Assembly (NCBI RefSeq): GCF_009600605.1
Contig: NZ_VWNA01000001.1
Coordinates: 372,001-436,000, forward strand
Length of the DNA stretch: 64,000 bases
From: Segnochrobactrum spirostomi
GTDB lineage: Bacteria > Pseudomonadota > Alphaproteobacteria > Rhizobiales > Segnochrobactraceae
Direction: 5' to 3'
Below are positions 8,616 through 16,056 of the stretch, piece by piece. Position 1 is the stretch's first letter. Every line of letters starts with the position of its first letter. The position numbers were made by a program, and so were the translations under genes. A model generated the notes under the pieces. That model had not been told where the DNA came from and did not search any database. It was given only the letters and a program-made list of their open reading frames with translations.

Positions 8616-9956
8616 ATGACAAGGGCAGAGGCTCTTCGCAAAAATATAAACAACGCCGTATACTTTGCATACGCGACAGCCGCCCTGGCGGCGGCGCTCT
8701 CGGCGATGCCGCTCGCGGCCACCCCGGCCCAGGCGACCGAGAAGCCGGTCTACACCGCCATCGTCGATGCCGGCAGCAGCGGCACCAGCATCGCCCTCTA
8801 TGAGGTGGTCCCGGGCCCCTATCCGAAGATCACCGCGCTCGCGAGCGACGAAGGCGATGACGCCGAGGACGGCATCGACGATTTCGTCAATCGCGTCGGC
8901 GGGCCGAAGCGCGATCTCGGACCGGACGCAGTCGGCGACGCCGTGTTCCGCCGCCTGCTCGACGCGCTGACGCCGACCCTCGCGGCGCGCGGCATCGCCA
9001 AATCGGACGTCGTGGTCGACGTGCTGGCGACCGCAGGCATGCGCGGAACCCTGAAGCCGGTCGGGACCCACGACCAGACCGAAATCGACGCGTTCTATGC
9101 AGGCATCCGCGCCTACATCGAGAAGCAGGGTTTCAAGGCGGGCGAAGCGCGCACCATCGACGGCAACAGCGAGGAAGGTCTCTGGAGCTGGATCGACCTC
9201 AACGATCATTATCGCCGCGCCTTCACCGGCGGCGAAGCCCCGGTCGGCGTCGTGGAGGTCGGCGGCTCGTCGATGCAGGTGAGCTATCCGACCACCGCCG
9301 CGCCCGATCCTGCGCAGAACGTCTACCGGGTCGCGATCAACGGCAGCTCCTACGCGGTCTTCAACCGCACCTATATCGGCCTCGGCCAGGACGACGCCCG
9401 CAAGGCGATGCGGCTCGAAAGCCCGCCCGCCGACGGCGGCGCGCGCTGCTTCCCGACCGGCTTGGAGCCGGCTCAGGACGCCGGCGATCTCATCAAGGGC
9501 GAACTCGTTCGGATCGCGCACACCGCGACGTTCGACGCCGCCGCCTGCGAGGCTTCCTATTCGACCATCGTGGAGAAGCGCTTCGCCGCCGTCGGCGCCC
9601 CCGCGGTGAACAACAGCACCGGCGCCTTCTACGGCATCGCCTCGGTGCGCTACGCCTTCGAGGAGATCGGTGTCCCACCCGCGAAGCCGAGCGAAGGCGC
9701 CCTCTCCAAGGCCATCGAGGCGAAGTGCGTCGGCGCGGGCGCCGTGGCGAATTTCAAGATCGCGAAGAAATATGCGCAGCGCGCCTGCGCCAACGCGGCC
9801 TATGTCGATGCCCTGCTCTATGGCCGGGCCGGTCTGTTCCACGAGACCCCGGAGCGCTTCGTAACCACGGTCGCCGATCAGCATCGTGAGGGCGGCCGGA
9901 CGACGATCCTGGTGTCGTGGTCGAGAGGATACCTGCTCCAGAAATATGCGCGCTGA
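8616..9956 (+). CDS. GDA1/CD39-family nucleoside triphosphate diphosphohydrolase (apyrase), exported
   Basis: Probable periplasmic or secreted ecto-NTPDase that hydrolyses NTPs and NDPs to NMPs. The 446 residues begin with a long-n-region signal peptide ending about AQA at residue 40. The apyrase-conserved regions follow in order: ACR1 VDAGSSGTSIALYEV (50-64), ACR2 LATAGMRG (about 136-143), ACR3 GNSEEGLWSWIDLN (about 183-196, with the catalytic Glu) and ACR4 VVEVGGSSMQVSY (about 212-224). ACR5 is not obvious. CCGGAGG precedes the start. The family is mainly eukaryotic, with few bacterial members such as the Legionella enzyme. The next gene is an exported nucleoside hydrolase, suggesting joint nucleotide scavenging. 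Confidence 0.9.
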   Translation: MTRAEALRKNINNAVYFAYATAALAAALSAMPLAATPAQATEKPVYTAIVDAGSSGTSIALYEVVPGPYPKITALASDEGDDAEDGIDDFVNRVGGPKRDLGPDAVGDAVFRRLLDALTPTLAARGIAKSDVVVDVLATAGMRGTLKPVGTHDQTEIDAFYAGIRAYIEKQGFKAGEARTIDGNSEEGLWSWIDLNDHYRRAFTGGEAPVGVVEVGGSSMQVSYPTTAAPDPAQNVYRVAINGSSYAVFNRTYIGLGQDDARKAMRLESPPADGGARCFPTGLEPAQDAGDLIKGELVRIAHTATFDAAACEASYSTIVEKRFAAVGAPAVNNSTGAFYGIASVRYAFEEIGVPPAKPSEGALSKAIEAKCVGAGAVANFKIAKKYAQRACANAAYVDALLYGRAGLFHETPERFVTTVADQHREGGRTTILVSWSRGYLLQKYAR

Positions 9957-10004
9957 GCGCCCACGTCCGCGCCACGCTCATCGAACGCAACGAGGACCAA
10001 TCCC

Positions 10005-11024
10005 ATGACAGCTCGCGACGACCTTGATTTCGGACGGAGACGCCGGGGCGCTGCCTTGATCGGAGCGATCGCGGTCACTTTCGCGATCTTCGCCGCCCCG
10101 ACGGCAAAAGCGGCCCCGGCGGCCGATTGCACGATCATCGACACCGACTTCGACGTCGACGACATGATGGCGATCCCGCTCGTGATCGGGAACCGCCACG
10201 TCGCGGCGATCGTGACCTCCGAGGGCTACACGACGGCGGAGCAGGGTGCATCGGCCGTGTCGCGGCTCATCGCTGAACCAAATCAGCGGCAAATCCCCGT
10301 CATCATCGGCGCCGACAGTCACCGGTCCGTGGCGGACATCGCGAAGAACTGGCCCTGGATGGTCTATTATCGCGACATCATGAGCAGGGTGAACGGGCTC
10401 CTCAGCGCGCCGCTGATGCCATCGAGGACGCCCGCGCCGGATTATGTCCAGGAGATCTCCAAGAGAACGGCCGATTGCCACAGAATCGACCTGCTTGTTA
10501 TCGGCACCTTCTCGTCGTTCGTGCACTACAGCGCCGCGATCAAGCCGAAGCTCGACCGGATCGTCATCATGGGCAAGCCGATCGGCGATCCGACCCAGAA
10601 GCCGGGGAAATATTCGTTCAATTGCGGCTACGACCTGCCCGCCTGCAAGACTGCGACGGCCGAGCTCGCCGGCCTAAAGGCGTTCTGGGTCGATATACCC
10701 CGCGGCACGGAGCCCCCATATTCCCCCTCGCTGGCGATGGTGGAGGGGCTACGCGGGGACGGACTGCCGGGCGCGCTCAAGGCCGCGCTCTTCGCCGACC
10801 GCCACACTTGGGATCCGGCGAAGGTGGGCATCGAGAACGGTGGTCCGGGCGGCAAGGCTTTGATGTGGGATCAGAGCGCCGCCGTGTTCCTGCTGCATCC
10901 GGACATGTTCGCGCCGGTCGGCGGCCATTACGAGCCCTATAAGGGCGGCTCCCATGCCCAGTCCGTCGCGACTCTGCTCCGAGTCTGGACGACCGACACG
11001 AACAAGGCCGTCACGTACAAATGA
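10005..11024 (+). CDS. Exported nucleoside hydrolase-like protein (IUNH family)
   Basis: Probable ribonucleoside hydrolase that releases base and ribose, acting outside the cytoplasm. The signal region has a GRRRRGAALIG start (about 10-20) and ends about AKA at 36, a possible Tat leader. The calcium-binding signature appears at 46-53 as DTDFDVDD; this keeps all four Asp of the canonical DTDPGxDD motif but replaces Pro and Gly. The 339 residues are usual for the family. It starts 48 bp after the apyrase gene in the same direction. Exported IUNH proteins are less common than cytosolic ones. Substrate preference is unknown. Confidence 0.8.
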   Translation: MTARDDLDFGRRRRGAALIGAIAVTFAIFAAPTAKAAPAADCTIIDTDFDVDDMMAIPLVIGNRHVAAIVTSEGYTTAEQGASAVSRLIAEPNQRQIPVIIGADSHRSVADIAKNWPWMVYYRDIMSRVNGLLSAPLMPSRTPAPDYVQEISKRTADCHRIDLLVIGTFSSFVHYSAAIKPKLDRIVIMGKPIGDPTQKPGKYSFNCGYDLPACKTATAELAGLKAFWVDIPRGTEPPYSPSLAMVEGLRGDGLPGALKAALFADRHTWDPAKVGIENGGPGGKALMWDQSAAVFLLHPDMFAPVGGHYEPYKGGSHAQSVATLLRVWTTDTNKAVTYK

Positions 11025-11046
11025 GGGCTCGGCGTGCCGCCTGCGA

Positions 11047-11970
11047 TCATCGCAGCCGGCACGCCGTGGGCTGGCGGTAATTGAGCTCGATACGGTTGAA
11101 CCGTTCGGCGGCGAGGATCCAGATTCCCTTGCCGCCGTCCGTCACGGTGGCGAGCACGCCATAGAGCGGCAGATCGGCGGCGCCACGGGGCAGCATCTCG
11201 CGCACGATGGCGAACACGTCGATGCCCTCGAAAGGCGCGTCGCCCGCCGCCACCGCAATGAACCGTGCGCGAAAATCATAGCCGTTGATGAGCACCTTCG
11301 ACGTCTCGCGCGGAAGGCCGGCGAGCGCCGTGCGATAGGCGGGCAAGAGAGTACCCACGTGGAGATGGAGCTGGTGCTGCCCGCGGGTCGTCGCGGGCTG
11401 AATGGCGAGCGCGAGGCCGTCCGGCGCGAACGGCGGCTCGACCAGCGTCTGCGCGGCGACGTAGGCATCCCGCCAATAGTTTCGGCCGGCATAACCGCCG
11501 ACGTCCTCGATCCCGGCCACCGGATCGATCGCCCAGACAAGAAAGCGGCAATTTTCGCCCCGCGCCCGCGGGTAGCGCTCGGGCGAGCGATAGCGCGTGT
11601 CGTATTGTAGGAAGACGTCATGGCCGCCGATCGTCCGGGCGACGAACTCGCCCTGCCCGTCTGCACAGCGGCCCCCGGCGCAGGCCGGCGACGTTAGGAA
11701 GCGGTACACCGCGCACGTCTTGAGGGGGGCGTTGGCGGGGTCGTCGCACGGCGCGCATGGATTGGGCGCCTTGTCGTCATTGTTCGCCTCCGGTGGCGAG
11801 ACCCAGTGCGCCGTGTCGGCCGCGTCGGATTTCGCTTGGGGGGCGGGGCAGACCAGGGTCCGTGTGGCGTTCTCTGCGCCGACTGGCCCAGGGCCGAGGC
11901 CGACCGACAGGAGAACGGCTGTCGCCGCGAGAGCGCGCCGCGGCGCGCCCAAGCGGAGGAGGACCGGCAC
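11047..11970 (-). CDS. cdh: CDP-diacylglycerol diphosphatase, exported
   Basis: CDP-diglyceride pyrophosphatase (HIT-like Cdh family), which splits CDP-diacylglycerol into CMP and phosphatidate, normally at the outer face of the inner membrane. The family's histidine signature is visible as QHQLHLHVG. The first 32 residues look like a signal peptide (VLLRLGAPRRALAATAVLL then GAENA). I chose the GTG at 11970, giving 307 residues, because upstream codons run into the preceding small gene; it lies 11 bp after that gene's stop. It is tail-to-tail with the nucleoside hydrolase gene. Confidence 0.8.
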   Translation of the reverse strand: MPVLLRLGAPRRALAATAVLLSVGLGPGPVGAENATRTLVCPAPQAKSDAADTAHWVSPPEANNDDKAPNPCAPCDDPANAPLKTCAVYRFLTSPACAGGRCADGQGEFVARTIGGHDVFLQYDTRYRSPERYPRARGENCRFLVWAIDPVAGIEDVGGYAGRNYWRDAYVAAQTLVEPPFAPDGLALAIQPATTRGQHQLHLHVGTLLPAYRTALAGLPRETSKVLINGYDFRARFIAVAAGDAPFEGIDVFAIVREMLPRGAADLPLYGVLATVTDGGKGIWILAAERFNRIELNYRQPTACRLR

Positions 11971-11981
11971 GGAGGCGCGCC

Positions 11982-12245
11982 TCAGTGCTCGAAGTCCTTC
12001 TCGAGCAACTGATAATCCGAACTGCGGAACTTGAAGTCGTAGACGTGGCCGTCCGAGCACTGAGCGTTGTCCGCCTTGAAGTATCCGTCGTCGTCGAACT
12101 CGACGGTTCCACCAATGGTGCAGCCCTGAGCCTTCAGCGCGTCCACGATCTTGGCGCGCTCGGCGTCGGTCACCGGGCGATCGGAATCGGCGAAGGCCGC
12201 GGCGGCCGAGACGACGACGAAAGCAGCGGCGAGGTAGATGCGCAT
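11982..12245 (-). CDS. Small exported PepSY-like protein
   Basis: 87 residues: a signal peptide MRIYLAAAFVVVSAAAAFA, then a mature part of about 68 residues with a PepSY_2-like pattern (PVTDAERAKIVDAL, GTVEFDDDGYFKADNAQC, GHVYDFKF). Two cysteines could pair. Start ATG 12245 follows GGGGAG. It is cotranscribed with cdh. PepSY-type domains often bind or inhibit peptidases, but no specific role can be assigned here. Confidence 0.7.
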   Translation of the reverse strand: MRIYLAAAFVVVSAAAAFADSDRPVTDAERAKIVDALKAQGCTIGGTVEFDDDGYFKADNAQCSDGHVYDFKFRSSDYQLLEKDFEH

Positions 12246-12654
12246 GATGGGCTCCCCGAGGATAAAAGCTTCGATAGCGAAGACGTTCTCGGCGCGCGCC
12301 GATGCCAGTCCATCGCATCTCTTCGTTCTACGCGGCAAGCCCGCCGCTTTGAAGGGATGGCTGCCTATATTTTATTAGAGACGACACCACCTCTCAAAGT
12401 ATACGCCGAGCGTACATTTAACGCGAGCCTAGTCCTGGCGGAGAACGGCGGTCGAGACTGCCGAAAACGGCGGCGCCGAGGCGCTTCACGGAGGGACTGA
12501 CCCGCCGGCTGTTCAAAGCCCCCCGAAAGCGATATAGGACTGCGATCGCAGTTCATGCGTCGGGTCGCCAGATCGTGGCGGCCGCCGCGGTCGGCACAGG
12601 GCGCCGGCTGGGGCGAGACTGACGCAAGCGTTTGTCGGGACGAACGGTGCCATC

Positions 12655-13832
12655 ATGACCAAGCCGCACGAGATCAGGACCGGGGCCGGCGCTTCGAGCC
12701 GCCTCCTCTCGATCGGCCTCATCGCACCGGTCACCGCCTCGTTCTCGTTCGGCGTCGGCCTGTCCATCGGCCTGCCGCTGCTTGCGATCGTGCTCGACCA
12801 GCGCGGCGTCTCGGCGAGCCTGATCGGCCTCAACAGTGCGGTCGCCGGCGTCGCGGCGATCATAGCGACGCCGTTCGCGGTGCCGCTCGCGCGCCGGCTC
12901 GGCACCGTCGGGGCGCTCGTCGCCTCCATCCTGGCGATGTCCGCGGCGTTCGTCGGCTTCTATTTTCTGCATCCCTTGTGGACGTGGTTCGTCCTGCGCC
13001 TCGTCTTCCACGGGGGCTGACGATCCTGTTCTGTCTCTCGGAATTCTGGATCAACGCCGCCGCCCCTGCCGATCGGCGCGGCGTCGCGCTCGGCATCTAC
13101 GGCACGATGCTCTCCCTCGGCTTCACGCTCGGGCCGGTCATCCTCAGCGTCGTCGGCACCCAGGGCTTCACACCGTTCGCCTTGAGCACCGCGATCATGC
13201 TGCTGACGCTCCTGCCGATCCTCGCGGGGCGCGACCACCAGCCGCTGGTCGAGGGCAAGAGCGCCGGCTCGATCCTTCACTATCTCTGGGTCGCGCCGGC
13301 GGCGACCTTCGCTGCGCTCGTGTTCGGTGCGGTCGATTCCGGCATCCTGTCGCTGCTGCCGGTGTACGGGATCGGGGTCGGGCTCAGCGTCTCCACCTCG
13401 ACCTTCCTCATCTCCGCGCTCGGCCTCGGCCTGTGCGTCGCACAGATCCCGATCGGCTTCCTCGCCGACCGGATGGACAAGCGCCTGCTCCTCTTCCTGC
13501 TCACCCTCGGCTCGCTCGCGGTCGCGGTCGCGATCCCCTTCGCCAACGGCGACCCGACGGCGCTCTGGATCGGCCTGTTCTGCTGGGGCGCGCTGATCAC
13601 CGGCCTCTACACGGTCGGGCTCGCCCTGCTTGGCGCACGTTTCTCCGGAGCGTCCCTCGCCTCGGCCAACGCCGCGTTCATCCTGCTCTACGCGGTCGGC
13701 ATGCTGATCGGGCCGTCGACGATGGGCTTCGGGCTCGACACCTTCGGCCCGAACGGCATCTTCCACGTCGCGGCGGGCTTCCTCACGCTCTATGCCATCA
13801 TCACGGTGCTTCGCCTGCGACGGGACGGCTGA
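12655..13832 (+). pseudogene. MFS transporter, frameshifted (one base missing near 13012-13016)
   Basis: Residues 1-121 (from ATG 12655) give four MFS helices, including LIGLNSAVAGVAAIIATPFA, and stop at TGA 13018. The same protein continues without a gap in the -1 frame from 13017 (LTILFCLSEFWINA) to 13832, with the rest of the helices and a QIPIGFLADRMDKRLL loop. Adding one G to the five-G run at 13012-13016 restores a single frame of about 393 residues, close to normal MFS size. Sequencing error is the simplest reading; a real lesion or ribosomal slippage at the G run cannot be excluded. The upstream gap 12246-12654 shows AT-rich sequence near 12370-12420 but no gene. Confidence 0.75.
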
Positions 13833-13842
13833 TCCCACCGGA

Positions 13843-14634
13843 TCAGCCGCTCGCCGGCTTGACGTCGTATTGGTCGTAGGCGAGCCGGGCGATCGGTTCG
13901 ATCGCCGCCTTGCCGAGATCTGCCGTGACGGCATAGCCGCAGCCCTGGTCGACCCAATAGACGGCGGTGACGCCGTCGGCGCTGTAGGTCCGGAACGCAC
14001 TCGATCCCTTCTCGCCGGCCCAGACATAGAGCGCGACGCGGTCGCCGCTCGCGTTCTCGTAGAGAAGCTGCGAGGCCTTGCCGTCCGCATCGCCGGGCAG
14101 CACGCGGCCGCCGACCAGGCGATAGCCGGCAGCCGTGAGGTCGGGCACCGGCAGATCGTGACCAAGCCGGCGCGAGATCCAGCGGGCGAGATAGGCGCGA
14201 TCGGGACCGACCTCCACCGCATGCACGACGTCCGCGGCATAGGTACGGTGCGCCAAGACGGCGTCGGCCGCCATCGTGTCCCAATGATTGGTCAGTCCGC
14301 CCGCCTCGCCCCCAACGCGCGTCCCCGCAAACCAGCCGCCGCCGGCGCCGATGACGAGCGCGACGCTCGCAGCGGCCACCATGGTCCACAGGCGACGGCG
14401 CGCGGCGGCGCGGGCCTTTATCAGGGTGCGCAGGCGCAGGCGCTCGGGAATGGGCTCGTCGCGGCGGGGCTGGAGCTGCGCCGCCAGCAGGTCGCGCTCG
14501 CGGCGGAACGCGGACGCCCGCGCCGCAGCGACCGGATCGGTGGCGAGCGCAGCCTCCACGCGGCGCGCGGTCTCCAGATCGAGGCGCCCATCGATCCAGG
14601 CGTGAACATCGTCGCGGATGGGACGGTCGGACAT
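13843..14634 (-). CDS. Anti-sigma factor, membrane-spanning (ECF partner)
   Basis: 263 residues. The N-terminal cytoplasmic part has a zinc-finger-like anti-sigma pattern without obvious HxxxCxxC (DDVHAWIDGRLDLETARRV), then one membrane helix at about 95-115 (LWTMVAAASVALVIGAGGGW) and a periplasmic domain of about 150 residues. The start ATG overlaps the sigma factor stop (TAATG), indicating translational coupling. It should hold the sigma factor inactive until a periplasmic signal arrives. Confidence 0.85.
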   Translation of the reverse strand: MSDRPIRDDVHAWIDGRLDLETARRVEAALATDPVAAARASAFRRERDLLAAQLQPRRDEPIPERLRLRTLIKARAAARRRLWTMVAAASVALVIGAGGGWFAGTRVGGEAGGLTNHWDTMAADAVLAHRTYAADVVHAVEVGPDRAYLARWISRRLGHDLPVPDLTAAGYRLVGGRVLPGDADGKASQLLYENASGDRVALYVWAGEKGSSAFRTYSADGVTAVYWVDQGCGYAVTADLGKAAIEPIARLAYDQYDVKPASG

Positions 14635-15143
14635 TACTTGACCCTCCGAAGCGGTGACGCTCCACCGGATTCCAAAAGACTGTGAAGGCGTTCCCGTCCA
14701 CGGCTGAGACGCGACATGATCGTGCCAAGCGGCACCCCGAGCACCTTCGCCGCCTCCTCGTAGGTCAATTCCTCGACCCCGACGAGGAGCAGAACCGTCC
14801 GCTGCTCCAAGGGCAGCAGCGCGATCGCCGCGAGCGCATCGTGGGCGGCGACATGGTGTTCCGCGTCGGGCGCGACCGGGGGATCGTAGCCCGAGTCCTC
14901 GAGGGCGACGTGCGGACCGCGGCGCATCGTCTGACGGATCGCGCTGATGTGGAGGTTGTGCAGGATGGTGAAGAGCCAGGCGCGGAGATTGCCGTCGTCG
15001 CGCCGCGACGACCACCGCCCGATCGCCCGCTCCAGGCAATCCTGCACGAGATCGTCCGCCCGGTCGCGATCGCGCACGAGCGCCCAGGCATAACGGCGCA
15101 GGGCCGGGATATGCTCCTCGATCACCTCGAGTGTGTGTTTCAT
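14634..15143 (-). CDS. ECF RNA polymerase sigma factor
   Basis: 169 residues with sigma region 2 (ALVRDRDRADDLVQDCLERA, then NLRAWLFTILHNLHI) and region 4 (LPLEQRTVLLLVGVEELTYEEAAKVLGVP, seen as two parts), without region 3. It is cotranscribed with its anti-sigma factor. Upstream on the same strand lies GGAAT-N17-CGTC, a likely autoregulated promoter, and the facing TPR gene carries the same motif, so both are probably its targets. The inducing signal is unknown. Confidence 0.9.
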   Translation of the reverse strand: MKHTLEVIEEHIPALRRYAWALVRDRDRADDLVQDCLERAIGRWSSRRDDGNLRAWLFTILHNLHISAIRQTMRRGPHVALEDSGYDPPVAPDAEHHVAAHDALAAIALLPLEQRTVLLLVGVEELTYEEAAKVLGVPLGTIMSRLSRGRERLHSLLESGGASPLRRVK

Positions 15144-15187
15144 CGAAGTCCGCCGCTCGCACGGTGCGCGATCCGCACGATGGGTCA

Positions 15188-15213
15188 GACGCCGGCACCT
15201 ATCCCGCCATTCC
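15188..15213 (-). promoter_or_regulatory. ECF-type promoter for the sigma/anti-sigma operon
   Basis: On the minus strand GGAAT (15213-15209), 17 bp, then CGTC (15191-15188), lying 45 bp before the sigma gene start. It matches the general ECF layout GGAAY-N16/17-CGTY and is identical in motif and spacing to the divergent copy at 15269-15294. No transcription start has been mapped. Confidence 0.6.
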
Positions 15214-15268
15214 CTTGCGCGCCGCCTCGCGGTTCACGAAGTCGTGACATCGCCGCTTGCGCCCGGTT

Positions 15269-15294
15269 GGAATGCCCGGCGTCCTCCCGCCGTC
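15269..15294 (+). promoter_or_regulatory. ECF-type promoter for the TPR gene
   Basis: GGAAT (15269-15273), 17 bp, CGTC (15291-15294), 50 bp before the ATG of the TPR gene. It shares -35, -10 and spacer length with the sigma operon's own promoter on the opposite strand. Two such matches in a 200 bp GC-rich gap are unlikely to be chance. Confidence 0.6.
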
Positions 15295-15343
15295 CTTGGA
15301 TCAGACCGCCGGCGACGGATGCCGTGCGGACCGGGAGACAACC

Positions 15344-15880
15344 ATGACGATGAGCCGGATGAGATTGCACCGCCCGATCGCGACCCGCGCTGCCGGAGCC
15401 TTGCTCGCCCTCGCGATGGCGGCGACCGCGGCCTCTGCGGCCGGCGGCGGTGGCGGCGGCACGAGCGGGGGCGGCAGCGGGGGCAGCACGCCCGACCGCA
15501 TGGTCGCGGTGCCCGGAGGCCTGCCGACCTCGCCGCAGACCTACGCCAAGGCGGTCGCGCTCATCAAAGCAGGCCATTACCAGCAAGGCTACGACCTGTT
15601 GGCTGCGAGCGGCATGCAGGACGCCGACACCCTCAACTACATGGGCTATGCGAGCCGCAAGCTCGGGCACCTGAAGGCAGCCGAGACCTATTACAAGCGA
15701 GCGCTGGCGGTGAACCCGAACCATATCGGCGCGCTCGAATATTATGGCGAGGCGCTGGTGAAGATGGGCCGCATCGATCAGGCGAAGCGGAATCTGGCGC
15801 GGCTCGAAACCCTGTGCGGCATGAACTGCGAGGAATATCACGACCTCGCCCACGCGATCGCGAGCGGCAAGCCGTCGTAA
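15344..15880 (+). CDS. Exported TPR-repeat protein
   Basis: 178 residues: a signal peptide ending about SAA, a Gly/Ser linker (GGGGGGTSGGGSGGS), then tandem TPR units at about 60-150 (TYAKAVALIKAGHYQQGYDL; YYKRALAVNPNHIGALEYYG). The ATG at 15344 puts the signal peptide at the N-terminus; earlier in-frame codons do not look like protein. It faces an ECF sigma operon and carries the same promoter motif, so it is probably part of that envelope response, perhaps as a scaffold. No enzymatic motif is seen. Confidence 0.8.
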   Translation: MTMSRMRLHRPIATRAAGALLALAMAATAASAAGGGGGGTSGGGSGGSTPDRMVAVPGGLPTSPQTYAKAVALIKAGHYQQGYDLLAASGMQDADTLNYMGYASRKLGHLKAAETYYKRALAVNPNHIGALEYYGEALVKMGRIDQAKRNLARLETLCGMNCEEYHDLAHAIASGKPS

Positions 15881-15927
15881 GCGGGTCGAGACGCATCGCC
15901 TCAAGAGAGACGCCTAGCCTCATAAGA

Positions 15928-15962
15928 AAAGGGGCCGCCCCGATCCCCGGCGCGGCCCCTTT
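15928..15962. terminator. Rho-independent terminator, probably bidirectional
   Basis: An 11-bp stem (AAAGGGGCCGC / GCGGCCCCTTT) with a 13-nt loop, followed by TCTCGTT. It sits between the converging TPR gene and PQQ dehydrogenase gene and can serve both. Confidence 0.8.
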
Positions 15963-15980
15963 CTCGTTCCAATCCTCGCT

Positions 15981-16056
15981 GCCGGCAGAGGCTTCAGTTG
16001 CCGGCAGAGGCTTCACTTGCCAACAGAGGCTTCACTTGCCAACGGACGCTTCGTTG
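15981..16056. repeat. Four tandem copies of a 19-bp unit at the 3' end of the sugar dehydrogenase gene
   Basis: Units begin at 15981, 16000, 16019 and 16038, all variants of GCCGGCAGAGGCTTCAGTT. The fourth copy and part of the third encode the last residues of the dehydrogenase (EASVGK); the others lie after its stop. Copy-number change could alter the protein C-terminus. Confidence 0.8.
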
